The notes beneath the pieces are model-generated. The model was not told where the DNA came from. It ran no database searches and saw nothing but the letters and a program-made list of their open reading frames with translations. Shown one piece after another: positions 27,635-36,466 of a stretch of 47,701 bases of DNA. The translations under genes were made by a program, and so were the position numbers. Numbering within the stretch: position 1 is the stretch's first letter; every line of letters starts with the position of its first letter. The DNA is from Synechococcales cyanobacterium CRU_2_2 (GTDB taxonomy: Bacteria; Cyanobacteriota; Cyanobacteriia; PCC-9006; JAAUQQ01). The DNA is taken from NCBI GenBank assembly GCA_012034805.1, contig JAAUOP010000022.1, forward strand, positions 1 to 47,701, read 5' to 3'.

Positions 27635-28800
27635 ATGTTTCTCACATCTATCCACCTGTATCGCTTTCGCAACTATGCCGAACAAACGGTGGAGTTTTCT
27701 GCACCCAAGACCATTCTGGTGGGGGAGAACGCTCAGGGAAAGTCGAATTTGCTAGAGGCGGTGGAAATCTTGTCGGTGCTCAAGTCCCACCGTACGGGGC
27801 GCGATCGCGACCTCGTCCAAGACGGCCACACCGCTGCTCAGATTGCCGCGAGTGTCGATCGCAGCGCTGGCCCCCACCTCGTCAAACTAACCCTGCGGAG
27901 CAGTGGCCGCCGTACCACGGTGCTCAACGGTGAAACCCTGCGGCGGCAGATGGACTTGCTGGGCACCCTCAACACGGTCCAGTTCTCCAGCCTTGATCTA
28001 GAGCTGGTACGTGGCGGCCCGGCCTACCGGCGGGACTGGCTCGACGGTTTGCTGATTCAGCTGGAACCATTTTATGCCCACCTGCTGCACCAATATGGCC
28101 GGGTTTTGCGTCAGCGCAATGCTCTGCTGCGCAAACCCGATCGCGAAGGGCAGAGGATGCCCCATTCTGCGGCGGACGCGCTGGACGTTCTACCCGAGTC
28201 CACCTCCCTCGCCCTGTGGGACGCCCAGCTAGCGGCCCTAGGAACCCGACTGATTCGGCGGCGAGCACGGGCACTCGAGCGGCTGACGCCGTTGGCCCAG
28301 AGCTGGCATGAGTTGATTAGCGGCCAGCGAGAGGAATTGCGCATTGTCTACCGGCCCAGCGTGGCGCGGGAGGAGCCGGAGCTGTGGAACCAGCCGGAGG
28401 TCTTGCAGCAGGCGTTTTTGCCAAGTTGGAACAGCGGGCGATCGCCGAGCAAGTCAACGGCACCAGCCTGGTCGGCCCCCACCGCGACGAAATCGACTTT
28501 CTGATCAACGACACCCCCGCCCGCCAGTACGGATCCCAGGGGCAGCAGCGGACCCTCGTTCTGGCGCTCAAGCTGGCTGAACTCAAACTGATCGACGATG
28601 TGATCGGAGAACCGCCCCTGCTGTTGCTTGACGACGTTCTCGCCGAACTCGATCTCAACCGTCAAAATCAGCTGCTCGAAGTCATCCAAACCCGCTTCCA
28701 GACCCTGATTACCACGACCCACCTCAGTGCCTTCCAAACGGACTGGCTCAAATCTTCACAAATTCTCAGCGTGGAAGCAGGACAGATTGTTAGGGGCTAA
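27635..28800 (+). CDS. recF: DNA replication/repair protein RecF, frame-disrupted
   Basis: SMC-like ATPase that loads RecA at gaps with RecO and RecR. The start [14 protein letters not shown] (ATG 27635) matches the family; the frame continues upstream through the 18-bp repeats (WMLLTC units). Walker A is [19 protein letters not shown]; the C-terminal frame holds [36 protein letters not shown] (signature) and [14 protein letters not shown] (Walker B). The two frames meet at T5 28415-28419, where a sixth T gives [16 protein letters not shown]. Total about 388 residues, normal for RecF. The site is not a canonical -1 slippery heptamer. Sequence error is likely. Confidence 0.92.
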
Positions 28801-29338
28801 ACAACTGCTGAATAACGGCCCAAAGCCTTGCTCAACAAAGATTCTGGCAAATTTCGCCGCAGATCCAGGCCCCACCTCGGGACTTGCACGTAGCCAGCAG
28901 ATTTGTTCCCATGCAAAAAGAGGGGTTTCACGCTGTTGATATTGAGAAAGATTGCCTTATGATTAGAGGCTGTTGTATTGGAAGCCTTCTGTCATTTGGG
29001 CCCGACTTATTTGCTGTTTTAGGGGGTGGGAGTATCAGTTCGACTCGACTGTATCAAACGATCCTAGAGGTCTGGATCCGGCATTGGTTCCGGGTCACGT
29101 GGCCTCCTGGCTCAACTTAGCGTGACAGCAAGCTGCTGACACCCACGATCGCTGCTGCTCTATTTTGGGTAGCCGTTGTTCATAAGGTTGTTTTTGCACG
29201 ATGTTGTGAGTTCTGCCCTTTGCATGACAACAACTTTGCTGAATCGCTCCACAGCGAGATCCTGACCACCTGAAATCTCAGCTCGTCTTGTCTGCCTGGA
29301 GAAGCGGAAAGCGTCCTACTGATTGGGGATAAAACACC
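28801..29338. other. Intergenic region between recF and speD
   Basis: About 540 bases. A 78-codon plus frame (28884-29120) has no family resemblance or ribosome site and is not annotated. No clear hairpin with a T-run was seen after recF. The speD promoter should lie in the right half; no convincing hexamer pair was found. Confidence 0.4.
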
Positions 29339-29761
29339 ATGTCTTTTTTATCTGGCCAGTTGGGGGATCAGTTTTTTGCTCCCGTTGGAACCCACTGTAT
29401 CCTTGAAGTCTATGGCTGTCCAGCCGAGGCCTTGAATAATCCAGAACGCATTCAGCAAGCTTTGCGAGATGCGGCTCGGGTTGCCGACTCCACACTTCTT
29501 GATGAAGTGTGCCACCAATTCCAGCCTCACGGCGTTACCGCACTAGCTCTGCTAGCCGAGTCTCATATTTCGGTCCATACCTGGCCCGAAACGGGATATG
29601 CCGCAGTCGATGTGTTTACCTGTGGGGAACATACTAAGCCCGAAAAGGCTTGTGTCTATCTGGTGGAAGCACTCCAGGCAGCGAACTACACGCTTCAAAC
29701 CGTCAAACGCCGTCCGCCTGCCATCCCGATGATCAAGCAAGAACCGACGGTTCTTTGCTAG
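29339..29761 (+). CDS. speD: S-adenosylmethionine decarboxylase proenzyme
   Basis: 140 residues; makes decarboxylated SAM, the aminopropyl donor for spermidine. It is made as a proenzyme that self-cleaves at E74-S75 in LLAESHISVHTWPETGYAAV, and S75 becomes the pyruvoyl cofactor. The conserved H80 and C95 (DVFTCGEH) are present. The N-terminus CILEVYGCPAEALNN is typical of the bacterial class 1B enzyme. The frame is intact. It stands alone with a 5' spacer of over 500 bases; a structured region and terminator follow. Confidence 0.95.
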   Translation: MSFLSGQLGDQFFAPVGTHCILEVYGCPAEALNNPERIQQALRDAARVADSTLLDEVCHQFQPHGVTALALLAESHISVHTWPETGYAAVDVFTCGEHTKPEKACVYLVEALQAANYTLQTVKRRPPAIPMIKQEPTVLC

Positions 29762-30128
29762 GGCCCAGGCGTTTGCACTCGGTGATTGCAAGCGTTGGTT
29801 GCAAGCGTTGATTGAAACTTGCCCATGGGCATCCAATTTAAGCCACGTTCCTTCAAATAAATCTGTTCAAATGAATTGGTCAAATGAACTGGCGTGGCTT
29901 GATATGAGTCGAATTTCTTCGCCTCAAACCCATCCAGGCCGCAATAGCGGCCTTTTTTTTGTGATCATGTGTTCAGGTAGAAAGGCGAGGGACTTGCGCA
30001 AAGGCTTTGATAGATTTGTGGTTTGTGTGATTTGATTTACACGTTCATCTCAACAATGTCACGCTAGTCTAATGCGGCGAAACCTTTTAGCCTAATGGGA
30101 CTGGGTCGAGGTTTGCGAGGCCAGCCAG
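29762..30128. other. Structured intergenic region downstream of speD (possible 3' UTR or small RNA)
   Basis: Contains direct repeats (GCAAGCGTT near 29786-29810; TCAAATGAA near 29868-29888), an inverted repeat AAGCCACG (29840-29847) with CGTGGCTT (29893-29900), and 37 bases later a perfect terminator. The spacing of stem-loop plus terminator resembles an independent small RNA or a long speD 3' UTR. No open gene is convincing; the remainder to 30128 is featureless. Confidence 0.45.
29937..29960 (+). terminator. Rho-independent terminator
   Basis: GGCCGC-AATA-GCGGCC is a perfect 6-bp GC stem with a 4-base loop followed by eight T residues. It is the clearest intrinsic terminator in the window and lies 176 bases after the speD stop. 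Confidence 0.88.
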
Positions 30129-31079
30129 ATGGTTCCGACGAGTGGTAGTTTTATCAATGCCGATTTAATTGGAAGCGGTTTAGTCAATGGTGATTTGACC
30201 GAAGGCGATTTGGTCGAAGGTAATTTGATTAAAGGTAATTTGCTCAAAACCGATTTAATCAACAGCGATTTAATCAACAGCGATTTAATCAACAGCGATT
30301 TAATCGAAGGTGGTTTGAATGATGGTGGTTTAGTCGATGGTGGTTTAGCCGATGGTGGTTTAGCGAACCGATTTAGGCGTCGGAGATCTCGTCACTCGGG
30401 TGCCCGCCCGCGCGCACAAACTGCTCGGGTAAAAACTGCTGGGACACAGACTGCTTGGGGTCATGTTCTGCTCCATGCTGTTTTTCGTGGCATTATTCTT
30501 GGGCGACTCTTTTTTACCCACCTTGTTTCTCGAATGGCCCGCCGCCTCCGCCGCGCCCTGCTCACCTTGCCCTCCCTTGGCGGCTGGCTCGACACGGCGA
30601 CGTTGACTCTTCTGTTTGGCTGTATTGCTTTGGTCGTCGGCTTTGGGGCAGGCTGGCTCGAACTGCCGATGCCTGACGAAATCTCTCGCGAAGCCCTTTC
30701 TCCTCGAGCGATCGCGGCGGGGTTCCTACCCGAAAATTGGCTGAGAGGGGCTGCGATCGCCTTCTTTGTCCCAGCTCTCGCCACTGAGCTGTTGTTCCGG
30801 GCCTTGCCGATTCCCCGGCGAGAAGAACGGCTGCCTCTGTGGCGAAAATGGTCTTGGGCAGCGCTTTCCCTGGTTGCGTTTGTCGCCTGCTATCCCCTGG
30901 GTGCCCACTACCTTTGGCCCCAGACCCAAACCGTGGTGATGCAACCGAGTTTTCTGGTTTTGGTGGCGCTGTTGGGCTGGGCTTGCACGGTCTTGTATCG
31001 CCGAACCGGCTCGGTTTGGGGTGCGGTGACGCTCCATTGGCTAGCGGTGCTGGGCTGGCAGCTCTTAGGCAATGCTTGA
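30129..31079 (+). CDS. Pentapeptide-repeat / CPBP (CAAX-protease-like) membrane fusion protein
   Basis: 316 residues in one frame. Residues 6-80 are fifteen pentapeptides of the form xD/N/G-L-xx (ADLIG, GDLTE, GNLIK, SDLIN, GGLVD), predicting a short right-handed beta-helix. A basic linker (81-145) leads to a CPBP-type integral membrane domain with segments near 158-176, 205-222, 245-260 and 275-310. The motif region ATELLFRALPIP aligns with EExxxR but shows T219-E220...R224; the FxxxH site appears as F251-x3-Y255; H303 (TLHW) is kept. Loss of the first Glu and of one His argues against proteolysis (alignment from memory). If the repeat part is not translated, MARRLRRALL (30534) is an alternative start. 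Confidence 0.72.
   Translation: MVPTSGSFINADLIGSGLVNGDLTEGDLVEGNLIKGNLLKTDLINSDLINSDLINSDLIEGGLNDGGLVDGGLADGGLANRFRRRRSRHSGARPRAQTARVKTAGTQTAWGHVLLHAVFRGIILGRLFFTHLVSRMARRLRRALLTLPSLGGWLDTATLTLLFGCIALVVGFGAGWLELPMPDEISREALSPRAIAAGFLPENWLRGAAIAFFVPALATELLFRALPIPRREERLPLWRKWSWAALSLVAFVACYPLGAHYLWPQTQTVVMQPSFLVLVALLGWACTVLYRRTGSVWGAVTLHWLAVLGWQLLGNA
30144..30368 (+). repeat. 15-bp-period repeat encoding fifteen pentapeptides
   Basis: Period-15 DNA with central exact copies such as CGATTTAATCAACAG, translated without interruption. Copies at the edges have diverged more than those in the middle, as expected for an array expanding from its centre. Confidence 0.85.
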
Positions 31080-31202
31080 GCTGGTGATGGGGCTGGTAAT
31101 GGGAAGTCTTTGATTAAAGATTTGGCTAAGCTGCGGCGATTCGGATGCAGAAACTCGGATCAGCTGGCATGGATGGAGATGGAACCTTGAGCCTACAGAC
31201 CT

Positions 31203-32078
31203 ATGAAATCTGGTGTTCGTCATGCCCGTCGCCTTTGTGCCAAGACTCGCGATCGCTGGCTCCGTCCTTTGGGCCTAGTCGCACTGGTTCTATCATTGGC
31301 AGCCTGTGGTAGTTTGGCCTCCAGCTTGCATCGACCCAGTCAAGCCAATTCCCTCGATACGGTCATTGGGGATATGACCCTGCCCCACGAAGGTCGCCCT
31401 CTGGGGGTTCCTGAGCATTATGACTGGGCGATCGCTCCCCGCATCGGCATGGGCAACGAGCCACGCCACTTCCGCGCCATGATCGCTGCTGGCCAAGTCT
31501 ACGAAGATGCCCAGGGCAATCCCGCCCGCAACACTCGGGTGCAGATTCGCAACATTCGCGCGTTTTATTTGAGTAAGCGCGATCGCCAATGGCATCTGCT
31601 GCAAGCATCCGACAGCGTTGAAGGCGCATCCTACCGCCAAGACTTTGCCAACAACACCAGCAAACCCGCCTCCATCCGCGCCGAGGCAGACGGCGGTCTT
31701 TCGATCAAAACTTCCACTGGCTATAATTTCCATTTTTGGACGACCGGGGGACGAGCCCCGATTCAACCCGAGGACATCGCTGGCGTTTTTACCACGGTTC
31801 AAGCCCGCCTAATCCAAGATGATCCCAAACGAGCTGACGATCGCCATAACGCTCGCTACTTGCTCAGCATGAGCGGCGACTACTGGCTCAATGAGCAGTC
31901 CCCCTGGGACGCCTTCAAAACCAATGGTGATATTGCCATCGGTCGTTTCAAACGGGTTACACCCCAGTGGCAATCCTTTAACATGAGCAGCCTACCAGCG
32001 GCAGCCCTCAAGAAAAATCCGCCTCCCTTGAATCCCGCCCAACTACCACCAACGCCTTCTTCCTCCCGAAAACCTTAG
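31203..32078 (+). CDS. Putative lipoprotein of unknown function
   Basis: 291 residues. Signal sequence with lipobox LSLAAC-G (Cys35) after a basic N-terminus and the hydrophobic stretch PLGLVALVLSLAA, so probably anchored to the periplasmic face of a membrane. The mature part contains EHYDWAIAPRIGMGNEPRHF, VQIRNIRAFYLSKRDRQWHL, NFHFWTTGGRAPI and DYWLNEQSPWDAFKTNGDIA followed by IGRFKRVTPQWQ, resembling secreted cyanobacterial proteins with a jelly-roll-like domain. The C-terminus is Pro-rich and disordered. No catalytic motif recognised. Confidence 0.75.
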   Translation: MKSGVRHARRLCAKTRDRWLRPLGLVALVLSLAACGSLASSLHRPSQANSLDTVIGDMTLPHEGRPLGVPEHYDWAIAPRIGMGNEPRHFRAMIAAGQVYEDAQGNPARNTRVQIRNIRAFYLSKRDRQWHLLQASDSVEGASYRQDFANNTSKPASIRAEADGGLSIKTSTGYNFHFWTTGGRAPIQPEDIAGVFTTVQARLIQDDPKRADDRHNARYLLSMSGDYWLNEQSPWDAFKTNGDIAIGRFKRVTPQWQSFNMSSLPAAALKKNPPPLNPAQLPPTPSSSRKP

Positions 32079-32169
32079 TCATGGTCAAGAGTCATCGTCA
32101 AGAGTCATCGTCAGGCCCGCTGTCAGAACCGGCTCCTGGCTAATCGCTTCGGCTCATTTGTGCTTCGGC

Positions 32170-32604
32170 TCATTTGTGATATTGTCCGCCTTGTAAAATC
32201 ATCTTGGCACGATAAAGTTGTTCGACCAACAAAAGTCGAGCGATCTCATGGGGAAATGTCATCGGTGACAGGCTCAGCTTGTGGGCTGCCCGTTGCTGCA
32301 CCTGCAGGCTGAGCCCGTCGGCGCTACCGACAAAAAACACCAGCTGGTGGGAGCTCGCCGAGCCAACAAAATCCGCGAATGCCGACGAAGCCAGGGTCTT
32401 GCCGGTCTCGGTCAGCGCCACTAACCGTTGTTCAGGTCGTAGCATTGACAACACCAGATCCCCTTCCTGGATTGGATTAGAATCCTTGATTTCTAAGATT
32501 TCCAGCTCCGGCACCCGTTTCAAGTAGGTGTCTAGCCCCTCCCGAATCCAGCCTTTTTTGACCTTACCCACCGCAATCAGTTTGAGTTTTGGAACACTTC
32601 TCAA
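32170..32604 (-). CDS. rlmH: 23S rRNA (pseudouridine1915-N3)-methyltransferase RlmH
   Basis: 144 residues of the SPOUT fold. Start MRSVPKLKLIAVGKVKKGWI. SAM-binding knot: LVFFVGSADGLSLQVQQRA and the C-terminal signature SPMTFPHEIARLLLVEQLYR with YHK at the end. It methylates pseudouridine 1915 in helix 69 of 23S rRNA on assembled ribosomes. The frame is intact and the length usual (~142-160). Divergent from ilvA, with 159 bases between the starts. Confidence 0.93.
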   Translation of the reverse strand: MRSVPKLKLIAVGKVKKGWIREGLDTYLKRVPELEILEIKDSNPIQEGDLVLSMLRPEQRLVALTETGKTLASSAFADFVGSASSHQLVFFVGSADGLSLQVQQRAAHKLSLSPMTFPHEIARLLLVEQLYRAKMILQGGQYHK

Positions 32605-32763
32605 GATACTTGCCCAATCAATTTCAAGCAGCCAGCTGCTGTCCTGTGGCCCGAGTTTAGGTGATTCTGATCCAGCGAGACAACTTCTACTAAGATCAAC
32701 GGTTAAGCTTAACAGCGCTCAACGGAACTTCCGTTGCGAAGCCACTGCCTCTCAGGGTGACCC

Positions 32764-34385
32764 ATGTCCACGACCCCAAACCCGCCAGCCGATTCGCCAG
32801 CCGATTCGCAGATCCCTCCACAAACCCGTTCGCAGATCCCTTCACAAATCCCTCCACAAACCCCCTTTGCCTCTCCCCGCATTGACTACCTAGAGCGTAT
32901 TCTGACGGCCCGTGTCTATGATGTTGCCCAGGAAACCCCCCTCGAACAGGCCGAAAATCTTTCTAAACGCCTCGGCAATTCCTTGCTGCTCAAGCGAGAG
33001 GATATGCAGTCAGTCTTTTCGTTTAAGTTGCGTGGCGCTTACAACAAAATGGTGCAGCTGCCCGCAGAGGTGTTGCAGCGGGGCGTAATCGCAGCTTCCG
33101 CTGGAAACCATGCCCAGGGTGTGGCGCTGGGGGCCAAGCGCCTGGGTGTTCGCGCGACGATCGTCATGCCGACGACCACGCCCCAGGTGAAGGTGGATGC
33201 GGTGAGGGCAGGCGGTGGTAAGGTCGTGCTGTTTGGCGATACCTATGACGATGCCTGCGTCCATGCCTATCAGCTTTGCGCCCAGCAGCAACTGACGTTG
33301 ATTCATCCGTTTGATGACCCGGATGTGATTGCCGGTCAGGGCACCATTGGGATGGAGCTGTTGCGTCAGTGCCAGCAGCCGATTCACGCCATTTTTGTGG
33401 CGATCGGCGGTGGTGGATTGATCTCAGGCATTGCGGCCTACATCAAACGCCTACGCCCTGAGATCAAAATCATTGGCGTTGAGCCCGTAGATGCCGATGC
33501 CATGGCCCAATCGCTCGCGGCAGGAAAACGCGTTAGGCTGAAGCAGGTGGGCCTGTTTGCCGATGGTGTGGCGGTCAAGCAGGTGGGCGAAGAAACATTT
33601 CGGTTGTGTCAGCAATATGTTGACGAAATTATCACGATCGACACCGACGACACCTGTGCGGCGATCAAGGATGTGTTTGAAGACACGCGATCGATCCTAG
33701 AACCGGCGGGAGCCCTCGCGATCGCCGCTGCCAAAGCTTATGTCGCCCGCGAAGGCATCACCAACCAAACCCTGATTGCGGTGGCCTGCGGAGCCAACAT
33801 GAATTTCGATCGCCTGCGGTTTGTAGCAGAACGGGCCGAGATTGGTGAACAGCGCGAGGCGATTTTTGCGGTGACGATTCCCGAGCGACGGGGGGTGTTT
33901 AAGGCGTTTTGTCGCTGCATTGGCGATCGCAGTATCACCGAGTTTAACTATCGCATCGCGGATCAGGCTGAGGCCCAGGTGTTTGTGGGGGTTCAAATTC
34001 AAAACCGAGCGGATGCGCTCAGTATTGCGCAGATTTTGGAGAGAAACTCATTTCGTACCGTGGATTTGACCGATGATGAGGTGGCGAAATCCCACATTCG
34101 TCATTTGGTGGGGGGCGATCGCCTCTAGCTGAAAACGAGCAGCTTTACCGGTTTGAGTTTCCCGAACGGCCCACGGCGTTGATGCAGTTTCTCAATGCCA
34201 TGAGCCCCAATTGGAATATCAGTTTGTTCCACTATCGCAACCATGGCTCTGATGTGGGGCGGGTACTGGTGGGCGTGCAGGTGCCGCCGGAGGAGATGGC
34301 CGAGTGGCAACAGTTTTTGGATACCCTCGGCTATTCCTATTGGGATGAGACGGAGAATCCGGCTTATCGGTTGTTTTTGCGTTAG
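32764..34385 (+). CDS. ilvA: Threonine ammonia-lyase (biosynthetic), frame-disrupted
   Basis: PLP enzyme converting threonine to 2-oxobutanoate, first step of isoleucine synthesis. The catalytic domain starts at [23 protein letters not shown] lysine K88 in [12 protein letters not shown], phosphate-binding [17 protein letters not shown]-type loop [10 protein letters not shown]. The C-terminal ACT-like regulatory domain (isoleucine feedback) begins in frame but is cut by TAG at 34126-34128; the second half continues one frame over ([38 protein letters not shown]) to 34385. One extra C before the TAG would give [20 protein letters not shown]. The N-terminus carries an unusual repeat-rich extension of about 38 residues ([15 protein letters not shown]). 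Confidence 0.92.
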
Positions 34386-34401
34386 CCAATGGCTTAAGCC
34401 T

Positions 34402-34427
34402 GTTGGGTTTCGTGGCCTCAACCCAAC
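34402..34427. repeat. Palindromic extragenic repeat (GTTGGGTT-N10-AACCCAAC)
   Basis: Perfect 8-bp inverted repeat filling the gap between the convergent ilvA and NlpC/P60 genes and touching the stop codon of the latter. TGTTGGGTTTCG...CAACCCAACCTACG is a palindrome type I recall as common in cyanobacterial genomes. It probably also serves as a bidirectional terminator. Confidence 0.65.
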
Positions 34428-35210
34428 CTACGGGATATTTCGATAACTTGCTATGACGCGGCCTGCTCCTCGAAACTGTCGAAAATAGGCTTGGCTGATG
34501 GGGTGGGCCTGGTCGTCCCCGCGCAATTGATCGATGGCGATGCCGTTGCGGCCTATATCTTTGCCAGAGCTGTGGATGTAGCGGTCTTCGCTGAGGTAAA
34601 GACCGACGTGGGTAGCTTTTTGGGGCGTACCGAAAAATACCAGATCACCGGGCTGCAGGGCTTGGCAGTTGATGCGATCGCCTTCGATTGGGGCGACGAT
34701 CTCTGCAACAAAGACTTCCTGCTGGTAAGCATCTCGCGGCAGCCAAATCCCCTGGGATCGAAACGCCGCCTGCATCAGCCCCGAGCAATCATAATCGGGG
34801 GCCACGGTGCCACCCCAGCGGTATTGGTTTGGCGTTTGCATCGCGGCTTCCATGAAGGCAATGATGGTGGGGAGTTTGGACGCGATCGCCGCCCGCGCCA
34901 GCTCAACACCAACATAATCCACTGCCGCCGGAGCCAGCAACGGCAGATCGGTCAGCAAGATCCAGCCTGGGTATTGATCTTCCACCAGCTCCACTGCTAG
35001 GGCTGGGTATTCGGGGTGGAGATCGGAACGAAGATGCAGGTGGCGATCGCCATCAGCCTGGGTGGCGAGCCGCTCGCACTGAGGGGAATCATACACATTG
35101 AGGGGAGCCAGGACGCGCCATTGAATGTGGTGGCGATCGGCTCGAACCAGGAAATCGGCGAGGGGGGAATCAGCCGGTGCAGCGGTCGTCGGCTTAGCGG
35201 GATCAATCAT
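34428..35210 (-). CDS. NlpC/P60 family cell-wall endopeptidase with SH3b domain
   Basis: 260 residues, resembling the cyanobacterial gamma-D-glutamyl-L-diamino acid endopeptidases that trim or recycle peptidoglycan stem peptides. The N-terminal part (~25-90) is SH3b-like (VLAPLNVYDSPQCERLATQA, YPGWILLTDLPLL). Catalytic domain: C142 in APDYDCSGLMQAAF, H201 in QKATHVGLYLSE, and H213 in RYIHSSGKDIG as the third polar residue. LQPGDLVFFGT is the usual strand between them. There is no signal peptide, consistent with a role in recycling in the cytoplasm or with non-classical export. The start MIDPAKPTTAAPADSPLADF fits. Confidence 0.92.
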   Translation of the reverse strand: MIDPAKPTTAAPADSPLADFLVRADRHHIQWRVLAPLNVYDSPQCERLATQADGDRHLHLRSDLHPEYPALAVELVEDQYPGWILLTDLPLLAPAAVDYVGVELARAAIASKLPTIIAFMEAAMQTPNQYRWGGTVAPDYDCSGLMQAAFRSQGIWLPRDAYQQEVFVAEIVAPIEGDRINCQALQPGDLVFFGTPQKATHVGLYLSEDRYIHSSGKDIGRNGIAIDQLRGDDQAHPISQAYFRQFRGAGRVIASYRNIP

Positions 35211-35729
35211 GGTGGGCCATCAAATTCTCTCTCGAAGTGTACGGGTTTGGGGACAAGGCGCAAGGCTTACGCCTAACCTGAGAACTTCCGCCTTACTGTA
35301 TTAGACGCTCCTCAGCCATTTCGCTCAGTGGTGGCACTGAATTTTTCGTCCAGAGCATGGGCGATCGCAGACGTCCTGCGTGTGAATCGCGAGGTGAATA
35401 AGATTTTCAAGAAAAAGAAATCTCAACTGAGAAATATGTAATTCCCTCTATCCAGAGAAGCTCTAAATTGAAGAGAGCTTCAAGAAAAACATCCGTGGAT
35501 ATCCTTTAGCTCAATGCTCGGTCTCAGGATAGATTAGGGACATGAAAACGCAGTTCATCCCCTTTAAGGTTCTGCTTTGAATCCTGATTGATGACTTGAC
35601 TTTTTATCTTTTCGTTTAATATTTCGCCGTTTAAAAGGATTTTGAGCGATTTTTAATGCCTCGCTCTAAAAAGCTTTTTTAGCATCAAATTTTGCATCAT
35701 TTTACATCATAGATAGGTCATTGAGAACC
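35211..35729. other. Divergent intergenic region upstream of the FkbM gene
   Basis: About 520 bases between the NlpC/P60 gene (minus) and the FkbM gene (plus). AT-rich from 35395 on. A promoter candidate for the FkbM gene is listed at 35596-35622. No RNA gene or open frame recognised; short direct repeats (GAAGAGAGCTTC-like) near 35455-35485. Confidence 0.4.
35596..35622 (+). promoter_or_regulatory. Candidate sigma70-type promoter
   Basis: TTGACT at 35596-35601 and TAATAT at 35617-35622, separated by 15 bases (slightly short), about 108 bases before the FkbM ATG. Surroundings are AT-rich. No transcription data; a weak call. Confidence 0.3.
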
Positions 35730-36446
35730 ATGCAAAATACCATTAAACTTCCAGTTTCCACCGCACCTGCTCGCTTCGAGGAAAAAATTCAGGCTGCCTA
35801 TCAGGCTTTTCGTCATCGGCTCACCCTCGCCACCGCCGACCAGTTCTTTTTAAACGCGACACAGTATTTGCAAGCCCTGACTCAAACCGGCGAAGGCTGT
35901 CTAGTTTTGCAAATGCGCAAGGGGCTCAGCTTTACCGTTCGCCGCAATATTTGGGATGCCCAAAGTATTCGCGAAACCTTAGTCGAGCCGTCGTTCCTTA
36001 GCCGTCTGTATTTGGGCCGTAAGCCCGTTGTGGTTGAAGTTGGAGGCTACATTGGCGGCTTTGCCATTTATGCCATCAAAGCATTTCGGGCCGCCCAGGT
36101 GATTACCTACGAATCCTGCTCAGACAATTTTGGCCTGCTGTCCCAAAATGTGGTCAACAACACCCTGGATCACCGAATTACGCCAGTTCATGCGGCAGTG
36201 GATTGCCTCGCGAAACTCTTCAGCCAGCACCAGCTGGGCCAGGTCGATTTGCTCAAGGTAGATGCCTCCCGCAGCCAGCTAGACTGGCTGGCGACGGCTC
36301 CCCAGCACCTGCTGCATCAGGTGAGAAATATTGTGGTGAGTTTGCCCTCTGAAGGCGCGGGTGCGATCGCCCCTGTGCTCAACCACCTCAGGGCCTCAGG
36401 CTATACCCTACGCACCGAAAAAGGCCTGGTCTATGCATCGCTCTGA
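35730..36446 (+). CDS. FkbM-family methyltransferase-like protein
   Basis: 238 residues from ATG 35730; a TTG at 35721 is in frame but less likely. Rossmann-type SAM domain: VVVEVGGYIGGFAIYAIKAF (motif I, with the usual D/E-x-G-x-x-G-G form), ITYESCSDNFGLLSQNVVNN (motif II), VHAAVDCLAKLF and VDLLKVDASRSQLDWL (FkbM-specific LLKVD segment). FkbM proteins methylate hydroxyl groups on glycans or secondary metabolites. The protein is compact, with an N-terminal helical region (1-65) instead of a glycosyltransferase partner, and no biosynthetic cluster surrounds it. Substrate unknown. Confidence 0.85.
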   Translation: MQNTIKLPVSTAPARFEEKIQAAYQAFRHRLTLATADQFFLNATQYLQALTQTGEGCLVLQMRKGLSFTVRRNIWDAQSIRETLVEPSFLSRLYLGRKPVVVEVGGYIGGFAIYAIKAFRAAQVITYESCSDNFGLLSQNVVNNTLDHRITPVHAAVDCLAKLFSQHQLGQVDLLKVDASRSQLDWLATAPQHLLHQVRNIVVSLPSEGAGAIAPVLNHLRASGYTLRTEKGLVYASL

Positions 36447-36466
36447 AGACGCCTAGATGCCCGCGA

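Noticed and set aside
28405..28425. Programmed -1 frameshift in recF
   Set aside because: The site reads GCG TTT TTG, not an X XXY YYZ heptamer, and RecF has no known frameshift product; similar homopolymer breaks occur in unrelated genes.
28884..29120. 78-codon frame between recF and speD
   Set aside because: No ribosome site, no recognisable protein features, and not continuous with either neighbour.
30092..30292. 66-codon minus-strand frame with IKSLLIKSP-like repeats
   Set aside because: Mirror image of the 15-bp pentapeptide array; the plus strand gives a recognised pentapeptide pattern fused to a membrane domain.
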